A stretch of DNA of 35,527 nt from contig DUAE01000028.1 in assembly GCA_012960975.1 (NCBI GenBank), positions 81,927 through 117,453 of the forward strand. The letters are read 5' to 3'. The first letter of the stretch is position 1. Each line of letters begins with the position of its first letter. Both the position numbers and the translations under genes were made by a program. The stretch comes from Candidatus Poseidoniales archaeon. GTDB taxonomy: Archaea; Thermoplasmatota; Poseidoniia; Poseidoniales; Thalassarchaeaceae. The notes below the pieces were generated by a model. It was not told the DNA's origin and made no database searches. It saw only the letters and a program-made list of their open reading frames with translations. Shown piece by piece: positions 1 to 7,624 of this stretch.

Positions 1-2
1 GG

Positions 3-953
3 ATGCTCTCTGTTCGGTCAACTGTGAGTGAAGAAATCCAAGAAATCATCATCATTGGTTCCGGACCTGCAGGATATACTGCTGGTCTGTACGCTGCCCG
101 AGCGATGTTAGAACCTTTGATGTTCGGTGGATATATGTCCGGTGGCCAATTAATGCTCACCACTGATGTAGAAAATTATCCAGGTTATCCTGAAGGAATT
201 GGGGGCCCTGAAATGATGATTCAATTGAGAGAACAAGCAGAAAGATTCGGTCTTACCGTTGAAGACAAAAACGTCGAACGCGTTGATTTTTCAGAACGTC
301 CTTTCAAAATATACGTTGAAGGTGAAGAATTCTTAGCAAAATCAGTCATTATCAGCACGGGTGCAGAGGCAATATGGCTAGGTGCCGAAGGGGAAGAAGC
401 ACAGAAAGGCAGAGGAATTTCAGTTTGTGCAACATGTGATGGTGCCTTTTTCCGAGACGAGGAAGTCATGGTAATCGGCGGAGGAGACTCGGCAATGGAG
501 GAAGCAACTTTCTTGACTAGATTTGCTAACAAAGTGACTATTATCAATCGAAGAGATGTATTCCGCGCATCGAAGGTGATGTATGACCGTGCAGTTGCAA
601 ATCCAAAGATTGAGATTATTCCTCACCGCCAACTAAAGAGTTGGCTTTCAGACGAAAATGGCTTAACTGGAGCGATTCTAGAAGACCCAAGAGATGGTTC
701 TGAAACAGAAATAACAGTCACCGGTGCATTCATCGCGATAGGACATAAACCGATTACTGCATTCTTAGATGGTCAAATCGATACCGATGAAGAAGGATAT
801 ATCTTGCATTCAAAACATACGATGACTAATGTCCCAGGTGTTTTTGCAGCCGGTGATGTCGTCGATACCAGATACCGCCAAGCGGTTACTGCTGCTGGCA
901 TGGGATGCCAAGCAGCAATGGATGCTGAAAAGTGGTTAGAAGAACAAAATTGA
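3..953 (+). CDS. trxB: Thioredoxin reductase (FAD/NADPH-dependent)
   Basis: Low-molecular-weight thioredoxin reductase, which passes electrons from NADPH through FAD to a redox disulfide and on to thioredoxin in the cytoplasm. Seen: the N-terminal FAD-binding GSGPAGYTAGLYAAR (residues 19-33), the redox-active CATC (142-145) followed by DG, the NADPH-binding GGGDSAMEEA (159-168) with a downstream NRRDVFR basic motif expected for NADPH preference, and the C-terminal FAD motif FAAGDV. Length of about 316 residues is normal for the family. The ATG lies two bases from the window edge, so the true start could be upstream or at a later codon; the FAD motif begins close to residue 15, so little can be missing. 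The next gene follows 21 bases downstream on the same strand. Confidence 0.95.
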   Translation: MLSVRSTVSEEIQEIIIIGSGPAGYTAGLYAARAMLEPLMFGGYMSGGQLMLTTDVENYPGYPEGIGGPEMMIQLREQAERFGLTVEDKNVERVDFSERPFKIYVEGEEFLAKSVIISTGAEAIWLGAEGEEAQKGRGISVCATCDGAFFRDEEVMVIGGGDSAMEEATFLTRFANKVTIINRRDVFRASKVMYDRAVANPKIEIIPHRQLKSWLSDENGLTGAILEDPRDGSETEITVTGAFIAIGHKPITAFLDGQIDTDEEGYILHSKHTMTNVPGVFAAGDVVDTRYRQAVTAAGMGCQAAMDAEKWLEEQN

Positions 954-974
954 GAAAATACATCCGAAGTAGCC

Positions 975-2165
975 ATGAGGGAGATGGTTCCTCGTAGAGC
1001 CATGTCGGCCAAGTTATCGGATGCTGAAAGAGATCGTTATATGCGACATCTGATGCTTCCTCAAGTTGGTGAAAAGGGACAAATTCGTCTGAAGGAATCT
1101 TCGATTCTTGTCGTTGGCACTGGAGGATTGGGTTCCCCTGTTCTACTATACCTTGCATCGGCTGGAATTGGCCGTATCGGAATCATTGATGATGACATTG
1201 TCGATATTTCTAACCTACAGCGTCAGATCATTCATTCATCCATATCAATTGGTGATTCGAAAGTGGACTCTGCTTCAAATCGGCTCAAGGAACTGAATCC
1301 GGAAATTATTATTGAAACCTATGATTATAGATTGAATGTAGATAATGCCCTAGAGATTATCTCAAAATTTGACTTAGTAGTCGATGGAACTGATAATTTT
1401 GAAACAAGATACATAATTAACGATGCTTGTGAGATATTGAATAAAACTTGGGTTTTTGGATCAATTCATAGATTTGATGGGCAGGTATCGGTATTCAACC
1501 ATAGGGGTGGGCCAAATTACCGAGATTTATTCCCTCAAGCACCGCCACCTGAATTGGCTCCAAATTGTGCTGAAGCTGGAGTCCTCGGTGTTTTACCAGG
1601 TTTGGTGGGTTCAATTCAAGCAAATGAAGCTCTGAAAATTATTCTTGATATCGGAGAACCATTATCTGGTAAATTATTGACAATCGATGCACTTTCAATG
1701 CAAATTCGGTCTCTATCATATATTAAAGATCCAAAACGTCAAAAAATAACTGAATTAAGTGAAGAAGCAATCTCATGCGCAGTAACAGGAAATCAAGATG
1801 GCGATGGCTCTGCAAATTTTGAATTTCGATACGAAGACATCTTGCCAACTGAATTTAAGTCTCGAACATCAGCAGGCTGGAAACCATTTTTTCTGGATGT
1901 TCGAACTGAAATTGAAGAAAGAATTGTTTCATTGCCAAATACTTCGCTTAGAATATCTATCGAACAAATTCCAAGCAATATTGAGTTAATTCCTCGTGAC
2001 CGTGACATCGTTGTTTACTGTAAATCAGGTAAAAGATCGATTAGTGTGGTTCAATTCCTAGAAAAATCAGGATTAAAGGGTGACAATCTCTATAATTTGG
2101 TTGGTGGAATTCATTTATGGTCAGATACGGTAGATTCTAGTGTGATAAAGTATGGGAGTGCTTAA
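975..2165 (+). CDS. moeB: MoeB/ThiF/UbaA-type E1-like adenylyltransferase with C-terminal rhodanese domain
   Basis: E1-like enzyme that adenylates the C-terminal glycine of a small ubiquitin-like sulfur carrier (MoaD, ThiS or SAMP type) and helps load sulfur, for molybdopterin synthesis and/or tRNA thiolation. Seen: the ATP-binding VGTGGLGSPV (from residue 47), GTDNFETRY, and the family active-site cysteine in NCAEAGVLG (C198). A C-terminal rhodanese domain (about 285-396) has the loop CKSGKRS with C349. The zinc-binding CxxC normally seen in MoeB before LFP is replaced by NYRD, a variant I also associate with bacterial MoeB-rhodanese fusions. In-frame ATGs lie at 975, 984 and 1002; the last gives a start close to the conserved LSDAERDRYMRH block. 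A molybdenum-enzyme cluster lies about 8 kb downstream, which fits a cofactor role but does not prove it. Confidence 0.88.
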   Translation: MREMVPRRAMSAKLSDAERDRYMRHLMLPQVGEKGQIRLKESSILVVGTGGLGSPVLLYLASAGIGRIGIIDDDIVDISNLQRQIIHSSISIGDSKVDSASNRLKELNPEIIIETYDYRLNVDNALEIISKFDLVVDGTDNFETRYIINDACEILNKTWVFGSIHRFDGQVSVFNHRGGPNYRDLFPQAPPPELAPNCAEAGVLGVLPGLVGSIQANEALKIILDIGEPLSGKLLTIDALSMQIRSLSYIKDPKRQKITELSEEAISCAVTGNQDGDGSANFEFRYEDILPTEFKSRTSAGWKPFFLDVRTEIEERIVSLPNTSLRISIEQIPSNIELIPRDRDIVVYCKSGKRSISVVQFLEKSGLKGDNLYNLVGGIHLWSDTVDSSVIKYGSA

Positions 2166-2347
2166 ATCATCATTATTACCTATATATGTGGTATTATTAC
2201 TATTAACCACCTTTATTTAAGTGGTGATTATTTTTAATTATTATTAGATAATTCAAAATATTTATTAATTATGGTAAATAACATGGGAATTAATAGCAAT
2301 ACGACGATTATTTATGGTTTAACGCTTAAATTCCGCTAATTTGCGAA
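2166..2347 (+). promoter_or_regulatory. AT-rich intergenic region with repeated TACC/GGTA dyads
   Basis: This 182-base AT-rich gap separates the MoeB-like gene from the E1 gene. Imperfect dyads built from ACCAC / GTGGT half-sites are visible: TTACC at 2176-2180 facing GTGGTA at 2188-2193, and ACCAC at 2206-2210 facing GTGGT at 2221-2225. The second is followed by a T-rich stretch and could also serve as the terminator of the upstream gene. A TATA-like TTATTTATGG near 2307-2316 is at a plausible distance for a promoter of the E1 gene. Promoter assignment is inference only. Confidence 0.35.
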
Positions 2348-5311
2348 ATGAATTACCACATTAACCCCAATAATGTGGTAAATGAGAAGGAGGATAGGCG
2401 ATTGCTTGTTGTAGTAGAGAGCGTACGGAATGCCATGAGGATTGCAAGACAGGGGATTTGGCAGTGCCAATCGTGTGCTAATCACCATGTTTGGAAAACT
2501 CGTAATATTAACACAAAGGGAATAGATAGAGAATGTTCAAAATGCTCGAAAAGGGTGCGAGTCACTCTCGACAGGTCCAAAACAGGCCAAGGCCGAAAGC
2601 GAATGGTCAAAATTTGGGAAAGGGATGTTTCTATCGATTTTTTGCATGTTAAAGCTGAAGTTGAGCGCCGGAACAAAAAAGAGGTTGGGGGGTCAAATTC
2701 ATTATTGGAAAAAGCAGAGGAGAGGGGGGCGCCGGATCAAATTGATTTGCCTCCTATTTGGGGTGGTGGGTGGTTGCCGTCAAAACCCTTGAACTTCTCT
2801 CAAAAATTAATTTCATCAGATGCGAAAAAAGAATTGTTAAGATTCATCGCAGAGAGGCATGATGGGCACCTCGAATTTATTTCGAAAGTATGGGAGGAAC
2901 TAATGCCCCCGCCTTCATTTGATGGAGAATCGTTCCATCTATTCTCCACTGACATAAATTCGGCAATTGACAATGGCATGAAAGAATTGCTGTTAACTCC
3001 GAAGTTCGCAGAATTAGCCGTTTCTGAAATTATCCCACGCCGTGACGGAAATTTGTTCTTAGAACGTAGGACTATTCGCCTATTGCGTGATGTTTCACTA
3101 TGTTTGAGAAGGATAGCCCACACCTCCGCCATCACACTAGAAGATAGAATCCAATGGCAGAGGTGGATGACTAGAACCAGAGCTTTAGATGAACACCTCA
3201 AAGATATCTTCAGCAATGGAGTCGAAACTCCCGATGGCAATAAATTTGGAGGGAAAGGATTCAGATCAACATGGCAAGAGGGAATCGTCGCTTGTGTCAC
3301 CTCAATGACAAGAGCCATTGATTTATCGAAGGAAAAACGTCACCTTTCCGACGTTATTGCACCGATGATTAGAGATGTTGGATTGGCGATGGCATTCGGC
3401 CAAACGCCCTTAGAAATTTTTGCTGCCCAAATCGGAAAATCCGGTTCTTACATGAATGGGGGCCATCGTGACGCGGGTGGAAGAGATTTGCATATTGGCA
3501 ATTGGGAAAAATCAGTATTACCACCTACTGCTCCTCTACCAATTGCTAGTGCAACAGTGACAGGTGTGGCCTTAGCAGCGTCGCGAATGAACATCAAACG
3601 GTTCCATCTCGCACCCGTAGGAGAAGGATGTAGCAGTAATGGTGAATTTTGGGAAGCAATGAATCTTGCAGGAGCGCGAGGATTACCGATTGCTTACATG
3701 ATTCAAAATAATCAAATCGCCCTTGATACGTTCACCACAGTACAATCCGGTGCTGAAAATTATGGTGACAAAGGACATGCCATGGGAATCCCATCATGGA
3801 CTATTGACGGTTCGGAACCAGCTCAATTTCATGCATCGACTGCAACCGCAAGAGAATATGCTTTGGATGGTGGTGGAACCACCCTAATCCATGTTGAAAC
3901 GATGCGTGGATGTGGCCATGCCCATCATCATGATGACCTGTATTTAGGATCAGATTCGGGAACTCCCCCCGGTTATGTTAATCGTGATTTGTTGACATAT
4001 TGGGCTGCTAAAGACCCTCTTCCAAACCATCGCGAATTGTGCCTTCAACTCGGCTCGAATGAAATCGAATTATCTTCGATTGAAACTCAGGAACAGGCAC
4101 TGGTTGATGATGCAAGATCTACTATGGAAAATATGCCTTGGCCTGAGGGTTCATCCGTAGTAAAAGGTATTACTTCGAGTCATAATGCTGCGACCCATAC
4201 CGAGCAATTTCAGAGAATGGAGGAGAATTCTCCAGCTGATGAACCACCTTTGAAACCTGGCGAATGCATAGTTGAATTCTCATCTGCCAATAATGCTTCG
4301 ACATATAGTCGGGCGATACAGAATGCAATGGTCAGTTTGGCTGAAAAATATTCAGATAATATCGTATTCATGGGGGAAGATATGGAAATTGCTGGTGCGT
4401 TTGGCATGAACATTCCTCTGAAGGCAAAAGGTCATTCAAAAAAATTGCTAGATATGCCTTTATCAGAATCAATAATCATCAATTCTGCAACCGGGGCTGC
4501 TCTAGGAGGCATGCGACCGATGGCTGAAATTCAATTCGGTGGATTTGCTGCATTGGCAATGAATGCCCTAGTTAACAATGCGGCTCAACTGCGTTGGCGA
4601 TGGGGAGCAGCTGTACCTCTAACCATCAGAATACCATTGGGTGGAAAGACGCGAAGTGGTCCATTTCATGCTAATATGATTGAATCTTGGTTCATTAATG
4701 ACCCTGGATTGACCATATTATTCCCGAGCACACCTCAAGATGCGTACGATTTGTTAATCGAAGCCCATTCACTTGATGATCCAGTAATTTTCCTAGAACA
4801 CCTAGGCCTTTACGGACTTCGTGGCGGCAAAACCGGTTGGGGAGATTCAATCAACCAAATAATCGATGAAGAATCGGTCCAAAACCGACTCGCCGCTGGA
4901 AATTCTTCGATAGGAAGTGCGAGGGTCATACGTGGAGGAAAAGATGTTACTATCGTAACTTGGGGGGCGATGGTTCATGTCGCTCTGAAAGTTGCAGAAG
5001 AAATGTCTGCTAATGATGTTGAAGTGGAAATTGTCGATTTGCGAACTATCTTGCCTTTCGATGCCCAAACCTGTATCGAATCAGTGAAGAGAACAAATCG
5101 GCTAATCGTTTTACAAGAGTCTCAATACACCGGTGGACTAGGCCATACTGTGAGTAGCCGAATCCTTGAAGAAACATTTTGGGAATTAGAATCACCACCA
5201 GTTGTAATCGGTGCTCTCGATACTCCGGTACCATTCGCACCAATGTTAGAAGACCATACAATTCCTTCAAAAGAACTAGTTATTCGACATATCAAAAGAA
5301 TGTTTGTGTGA
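2348..5311 (+). CDS. Fused 2-oxoacid dehydrogenase E1 (alpha+beta) with N-terminal zinc ribbon
   Basis: Thiamine-diphosphate-dependent E1 of a 2-oxoacid dehydrogenase complex (pyruvate or branched-chain type), with the normally separate alpha and beta chains in one 987-residue protein. Seen in order: a zinc ribbon with C40-x2-C43 and C63-x2-C66; a basic linker; a helical region (about 150-260) I do not recognise; E1-alpha from about 262 (WQRWMTRTRALDEHL, then GGRDLHIG at 377-384, and the ThDP motif GEG 425-427 to NN 454-455); E1-beta from about 650 (IVFMGEDMEIAGAFG, LSESIIINSATGAALGGMRP, VDLRTILPFD). The first ATG is used here. A TTG at 2402 is a strong alternative start because AAGGAGG lies 8 bases before it; that form would have 969 residues and keep the zinc ribbon. 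No E2 or E3 gene is in the window, so the substrate cannot be named. Confidence 0.9.
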   Translation: MNYHINPNNVVNEKEDRRLLVVVESVRNAMRIARQGIWQCQSCANHHVWKTRNINTKGIDRECSKCSKRVRVTLDRSKTGQGRKRMVKIWERDVSIDFLHVKAEVERRNKKEVGGSNSLLEKAEERGAPDQIDLPPIWGGGWLPSKPLNFSQKLISSDAKKELLRFIAERHDGHLEFISKVWEELMPPPSFDGESFHLFSTDINSAIDNGMKELLLTPKFAELAVSEIIPRRDGNLFLERRTIRLLRDVSLCLRRIAHTSAITLEDRIQWQRWMTRTRALDEHLKDIFSNGVETPDGNKFGGKGFRSTWQEGIVACVTSMTRAIDLSKEKRHLSDVIAPMIRDVGLAMAFGQTPLEIFAAQIGKSGSYMNGGHRDAGGRDLHIGNWEKSVLPPTAPLPIASATVTGVALAASRMNIKRFHLAPVGEGCSSNGEFWEAMNLAGARGLPIAYMIQNNQIALDTFTTVQSGAENYGDKGHAMGIPSWTIDGSEPAQFHASTATAREYALDGGGTTLIHVETMRGCGHAHHHDDLYLGSDSGTPPGYVNRDLLTYWAAKDPLPNHRELCLQLGSNEIELSSIETQEQALVDDARSTMENMPWPEGSSVVKGITSSHNAATHTEQFQRMEENSPADEPPLKPGECIVEFSSANNASTYSRAIQNAMVSLAEKYSDNIVFMGEDMEIAGAFGMNIPLKAKGHSKKLLDMPLSESIIINSATGAALGGMRPMAEIQFGGFAALAMNALVNNAAQLRWRWGAAVPLTIRIPLGGKTRSGPFHANMIESWFINDPGLTILFPSTPQDAYDLLIEAHSLDDPVIFLEHLGLYGLRGGKTGWGDSINQIIDEESVQNRLAAGNSSIGSARVIRGGKDVTIVTWGAMVHVALKVAEEMSANDVEVEIVDLRTILPFDAQTCIESVKRTNRLIVLQESQYTGGLGHTVSSRILEETFWELESPPVVIGALDTPVPFAPMLEDHTIPSKELVIRHIKRMFV
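2353..2381. repeat. 10-bp perfect inverted repeat at the start of the E1 gene
   Basis: TTACCACATT (2353-2362) and its exact reverse complement AATGTGGTAA (2372-2381) are separated by 9 bases. It begins five bases after the annotated ATG and ends just before the AAGGAGG that precedes the alternative TTG start at 2402. If translation starts at 2402 the repeat lies in the leader or over the promoter and would be a good operator or an RNA hairpin. Its half-site resembles the weaker ACCAC/GTGGT dyads at 2176-2225. Confidence 0.6.
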
Positions 5312-5369
5312 ATTATTGGAATAAGAAAGGTCTTGAATAAAATAGCAACGGCAGAAATCAATAGGTGAT

Positions 5370-6338
5370 ATGATGATTACAGAATCTCTTGAATCTCTTC
5401 CAGATTTTATTTTGATAATCATCGGCTTCACCTTCTTAATCGCCGGCGGTGAAGGAGTGGTTCAAGGAGCGGTCACATTCGCTCAACGGTTGAATGTCCC
5501 CCCTCTCCTAATCGGATTCACAATAGTTGCAATCGGCACATCTCTCCCAGAGCTAGCTGTAGCTTTACAGGCAGTTAGTAGTGGCCAACAAGAGCTGGTA
5601 GACCTAGCAGTTGGTGGGATTTTAGGTTCAAATGTAGCTAACATCATGCTCGTTCTTGGGACTGCGGCTCTACTAGGGGCTTGCAAAGACCCGGGCACTG
5701 GAATTCGTCAAGATGCAATTGCAGTAATTGTTGCTACAATCGTCTTGCTTCTTACCGTATTCATCGGTGAAATTTACCAAATAGTTGGAATTGGAATGGT
5801 AATCGGGCTGGTTAGCTATTACACATATTCTTACAAAAAATCCATGGCTGCTGGAATAGATGTTGAACTTGAAGACACTTGGATCCCTGACAACTTATTC
5901 TTTTCATTAGTAGTTCTAATCATGGCCGGAGCAACGATTTTTCTCGGATCAGACCTACTGATAACCGGGGCGACAGGGATGGCTACTTCAATGGGAATCA
6001 AACAATCGATAATCGGACTTTCAGTAATCGCTCTGGGCACTTCGTTACCCGAGTTGACCGTGACTATTATCGCTGCGATACGAGGTCAAGAGGGAGTCGC
6101 AATCGGAAATGTATTGGGCTCAAATGTAATTAATATTCTAGGAATTCTGGGCATTGCTTCGACCTATGCTGGCGGTATTATAGTTGCACCAGAATTCTTT
6201 GTCAGAGATATCTGGATAGTGGTCATTACCTCTGGTTTTGTCGCAGCGATGCTGCTTGATGAAAGGAATATTGGTAGACGAGTCGGTGCGAGTATGATTA
6301 CAGGATATTTGATCTATATGTGGTATCTCTTAGCTTGA
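5370..6338 (+). CDS. Na+/Ca2+ exchanger family (CaCA, YrbG-like) membrane protein
   Basis: Cation antiporter of the CaCA superfamily, expected to exchange calcium for sodium or protons across the cytoplasmic membrane. Both diagnostic alpha repeats are visible: GTSLPELAVAL (from about residue 56) with GSNVANIMLVLG (86-97), and GTSLPELTVTI (from about 223) with GNVLGSNVINILG. The rest is about ten hydrophobic segments, typical for the 320-residue prokaryotic members. Start: two adjacent ATGs at 5370 and 5373, preceded by AGGTGAT at 5364, a good archaeal ribosome-binding site. It lies 58 bases after the E1 gene. The transported ions are inferred from the family. Confidence 0.92.
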   Translation: MMITESLESLPDFILIIIGFTFLIAGGEGVVQGAVTFAQRLNVPPLLIGFTIVAIGTSLPELAVALQAVSSGQQELVDLAVGGILGSNVANIMLVLGTAALLGACKDPGTGIRQDAIAVIVATIVLLLTVFIGEIYQIVGIGMVIGLVSYYTYSYKKSMAAGIDVELEDTWIPDNLFFSLVVLIMAGATIFLGSDLLITGATGMATSMGIKQSIIGLSVIALGTSLPELTVTIIAAIRGQEGVAIGNVLGSNVINILGILGIASTYAGGIIVAPEFFVRDIWIVVITSGFVAAMLLDERNIGRRVGASMITGYLIYMWYLLA

Positions 6339-6392
6339 AATTCATCATGTAATTGGGCTAATGCTCATAATCTGGATGCCTGTCGTGAGAAC

Positions 6393-7541
6393 ATGGTCAA
6401 CTTTCAATTATCTGAAGAGCAAGAGATGTTGCGAGAACTCGCCAATGAATTTTCACGAGATATTGTTCGACCAAATGCAGAACATTGGGATTCTAAAGGA
6501 AAGTTCCCCATGGAAGCAATCGAGGAAGCTCACTCCCTAGGTCTGATGAATCTCCACGTCCCAGAAGCTTATGGTGGAATGGGCATGGGCATACTCGACG
6601 AAGTTCTAGTCATGGAAGAATTTGCATGGGGTGACCCTGGGTTTTCCACCGCATCATACACGAATGGATTGACCTCTGCGCCGATTATCACCGGCGCTAC
6701 CGAAGAACAGAAAGCAGAATATCTCGGTCGATTAACTGCCGCTCCAAAAATAGCATCTTATTGTGTCACCGAACCGGGAGCAGGTAGCGATGTTCAAGCG
6801 ATTGAAACAACCGCGGTTCGAGAAGGTGATCACTACATTTTGAACGGCCAAAAAATGTTCATTTCTGGTGCCGGTTATGCTGATTGGTTCTTCGTTTTGG
6901 CATATACCGACAAATCCGCTGGCTACAAGGGAATGAGCGGATTTATCGTCGAATCTTGCTGGGATGGAGTCGAGCTAGGTAAGAAAGAATCGAATATGGG
7001 TCAACGAGCTTCAGACACTCGAGGTGTCCGATTCAACAATGTCCATGTCCCAGTTGAAAATTTAGTTGGAGAGAAGGAGGGTGATGGTTGGTTCAACGCG
7101 ATGAAAGCATTCGATCTTTCACGACCAAATGTTGCTGCGACTGCGGTAGGAACATCTAGAGCAGCATACGAATATTCACTTCATTACGCAGATCAGCGAA
7201 AATCATTCGGCAAGAAATTACACCAACATCAAGCGGTTCAATTCATGCTCGCTGATATGAAGACTAAAATTGAGGCAGGGAGAGCATTGACCTGGAAAAC
7301 CGCTTGGGAAGCGGATAACGGAATACGAAATACTCAGAGTGCGGCTCATGCCAAGAGATTTGCTGCCGATTCTTCGATGGAAATCACTACCGATGCCGTA
7401 CAGATATTCGGAGGATATGGATACTCTGAAGAATATCCCGTCGCTCGACTTATGCGAGGTGCTAAGGTATTGCAAATCTACGAAGGCTCGAGCCAAATCC
7501 AGAGAATGATTATCGGGCGAGAAATGCTGAGAGACCTTTGA
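6393..7541 (+). CDS. Acyl-CoA dehydrogenase
   Basis: FAD-dependent acyl-CoA dehydrogenase that introduces a trans-2 double bond into an acyl-CoA, feeding electrons to ETF. Seen: the N-terminal helical domain (SEEQEMLRELANEF), the substrate/FAD motif YCVTEPGAGSDV, the mid-domain HYILNGQKMFISGAG, and the C-terminal QIFGGYGYSEEYPVARLMR followed by IYEGSSQIQR, whose glutamate (E364) is at the position of the catalytic base of short- and medium-chain enzymes. The 382-residue length is typical. Which acyl chain it prefers (fatty, branched-chain or aromatic-derived) cannot be told from the sequence. It is followed directly by a hairpin at 7554. Confidence 0.95.
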   Translation: MVNFQLSEEQEMLRELANEFSRDIVRPNAEHWDSKGKFPMEAIEEAHSLGLMNLHVPEAYGGMGMGILDEVLVMEEFAWGDPGFSTASYTNGLTSAPIITGATEEQKAEYLGRLTAAPKIASYCVTEPGAGSDVQAIETTAVREGDHYILNGQKMFISGAGYADWFFVLAYTDKSAGYKGMSGFIVESCWDGVELGKKESNMGQRASDTRGVRFNNVHVPVENLVGEKEGDGWFNAMKAFDLSRPNVAATAVGTSRAAYEYSLHYADQRKSFGKKLHQHQAVQFMLADMKTKIEAGRALTWKTAWEADNGIRNTQSAAHAKRFAADSSMEITTDAVQIFGGYGYSEEYPVARLMRGAKVLQIYEGSSQIQRMIIGREMLRDL

Positions 7542-7553
7542 ATTTTCAAATTT

Positions 7554-7568
7554 CAGCCCTTAGGGCTG
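7554..7568. terminator. Hairpin with CCC-TTA-GGG core after acyl-CoA dehydrogenase
   Basis: CAGCCC-TTA-GGGCTG forms a 6-bp perfect stem with a three-base loop, starting 12 bases after the stop codon. It is not followed by a clear T run. It shares the CCC-NTA-GGG core with the hairpins at 13824 and 34397, which also sit at gene 3' ends. A role in termination or 3'-end processing is inferred from position only. Confidence 0.5.
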
Positions 7569-7624
7569 TGCTCAAACGACCGTTTCATTGAAAGTAGGCT
7601 TGCCTCACCGATAATCCGGTATAC

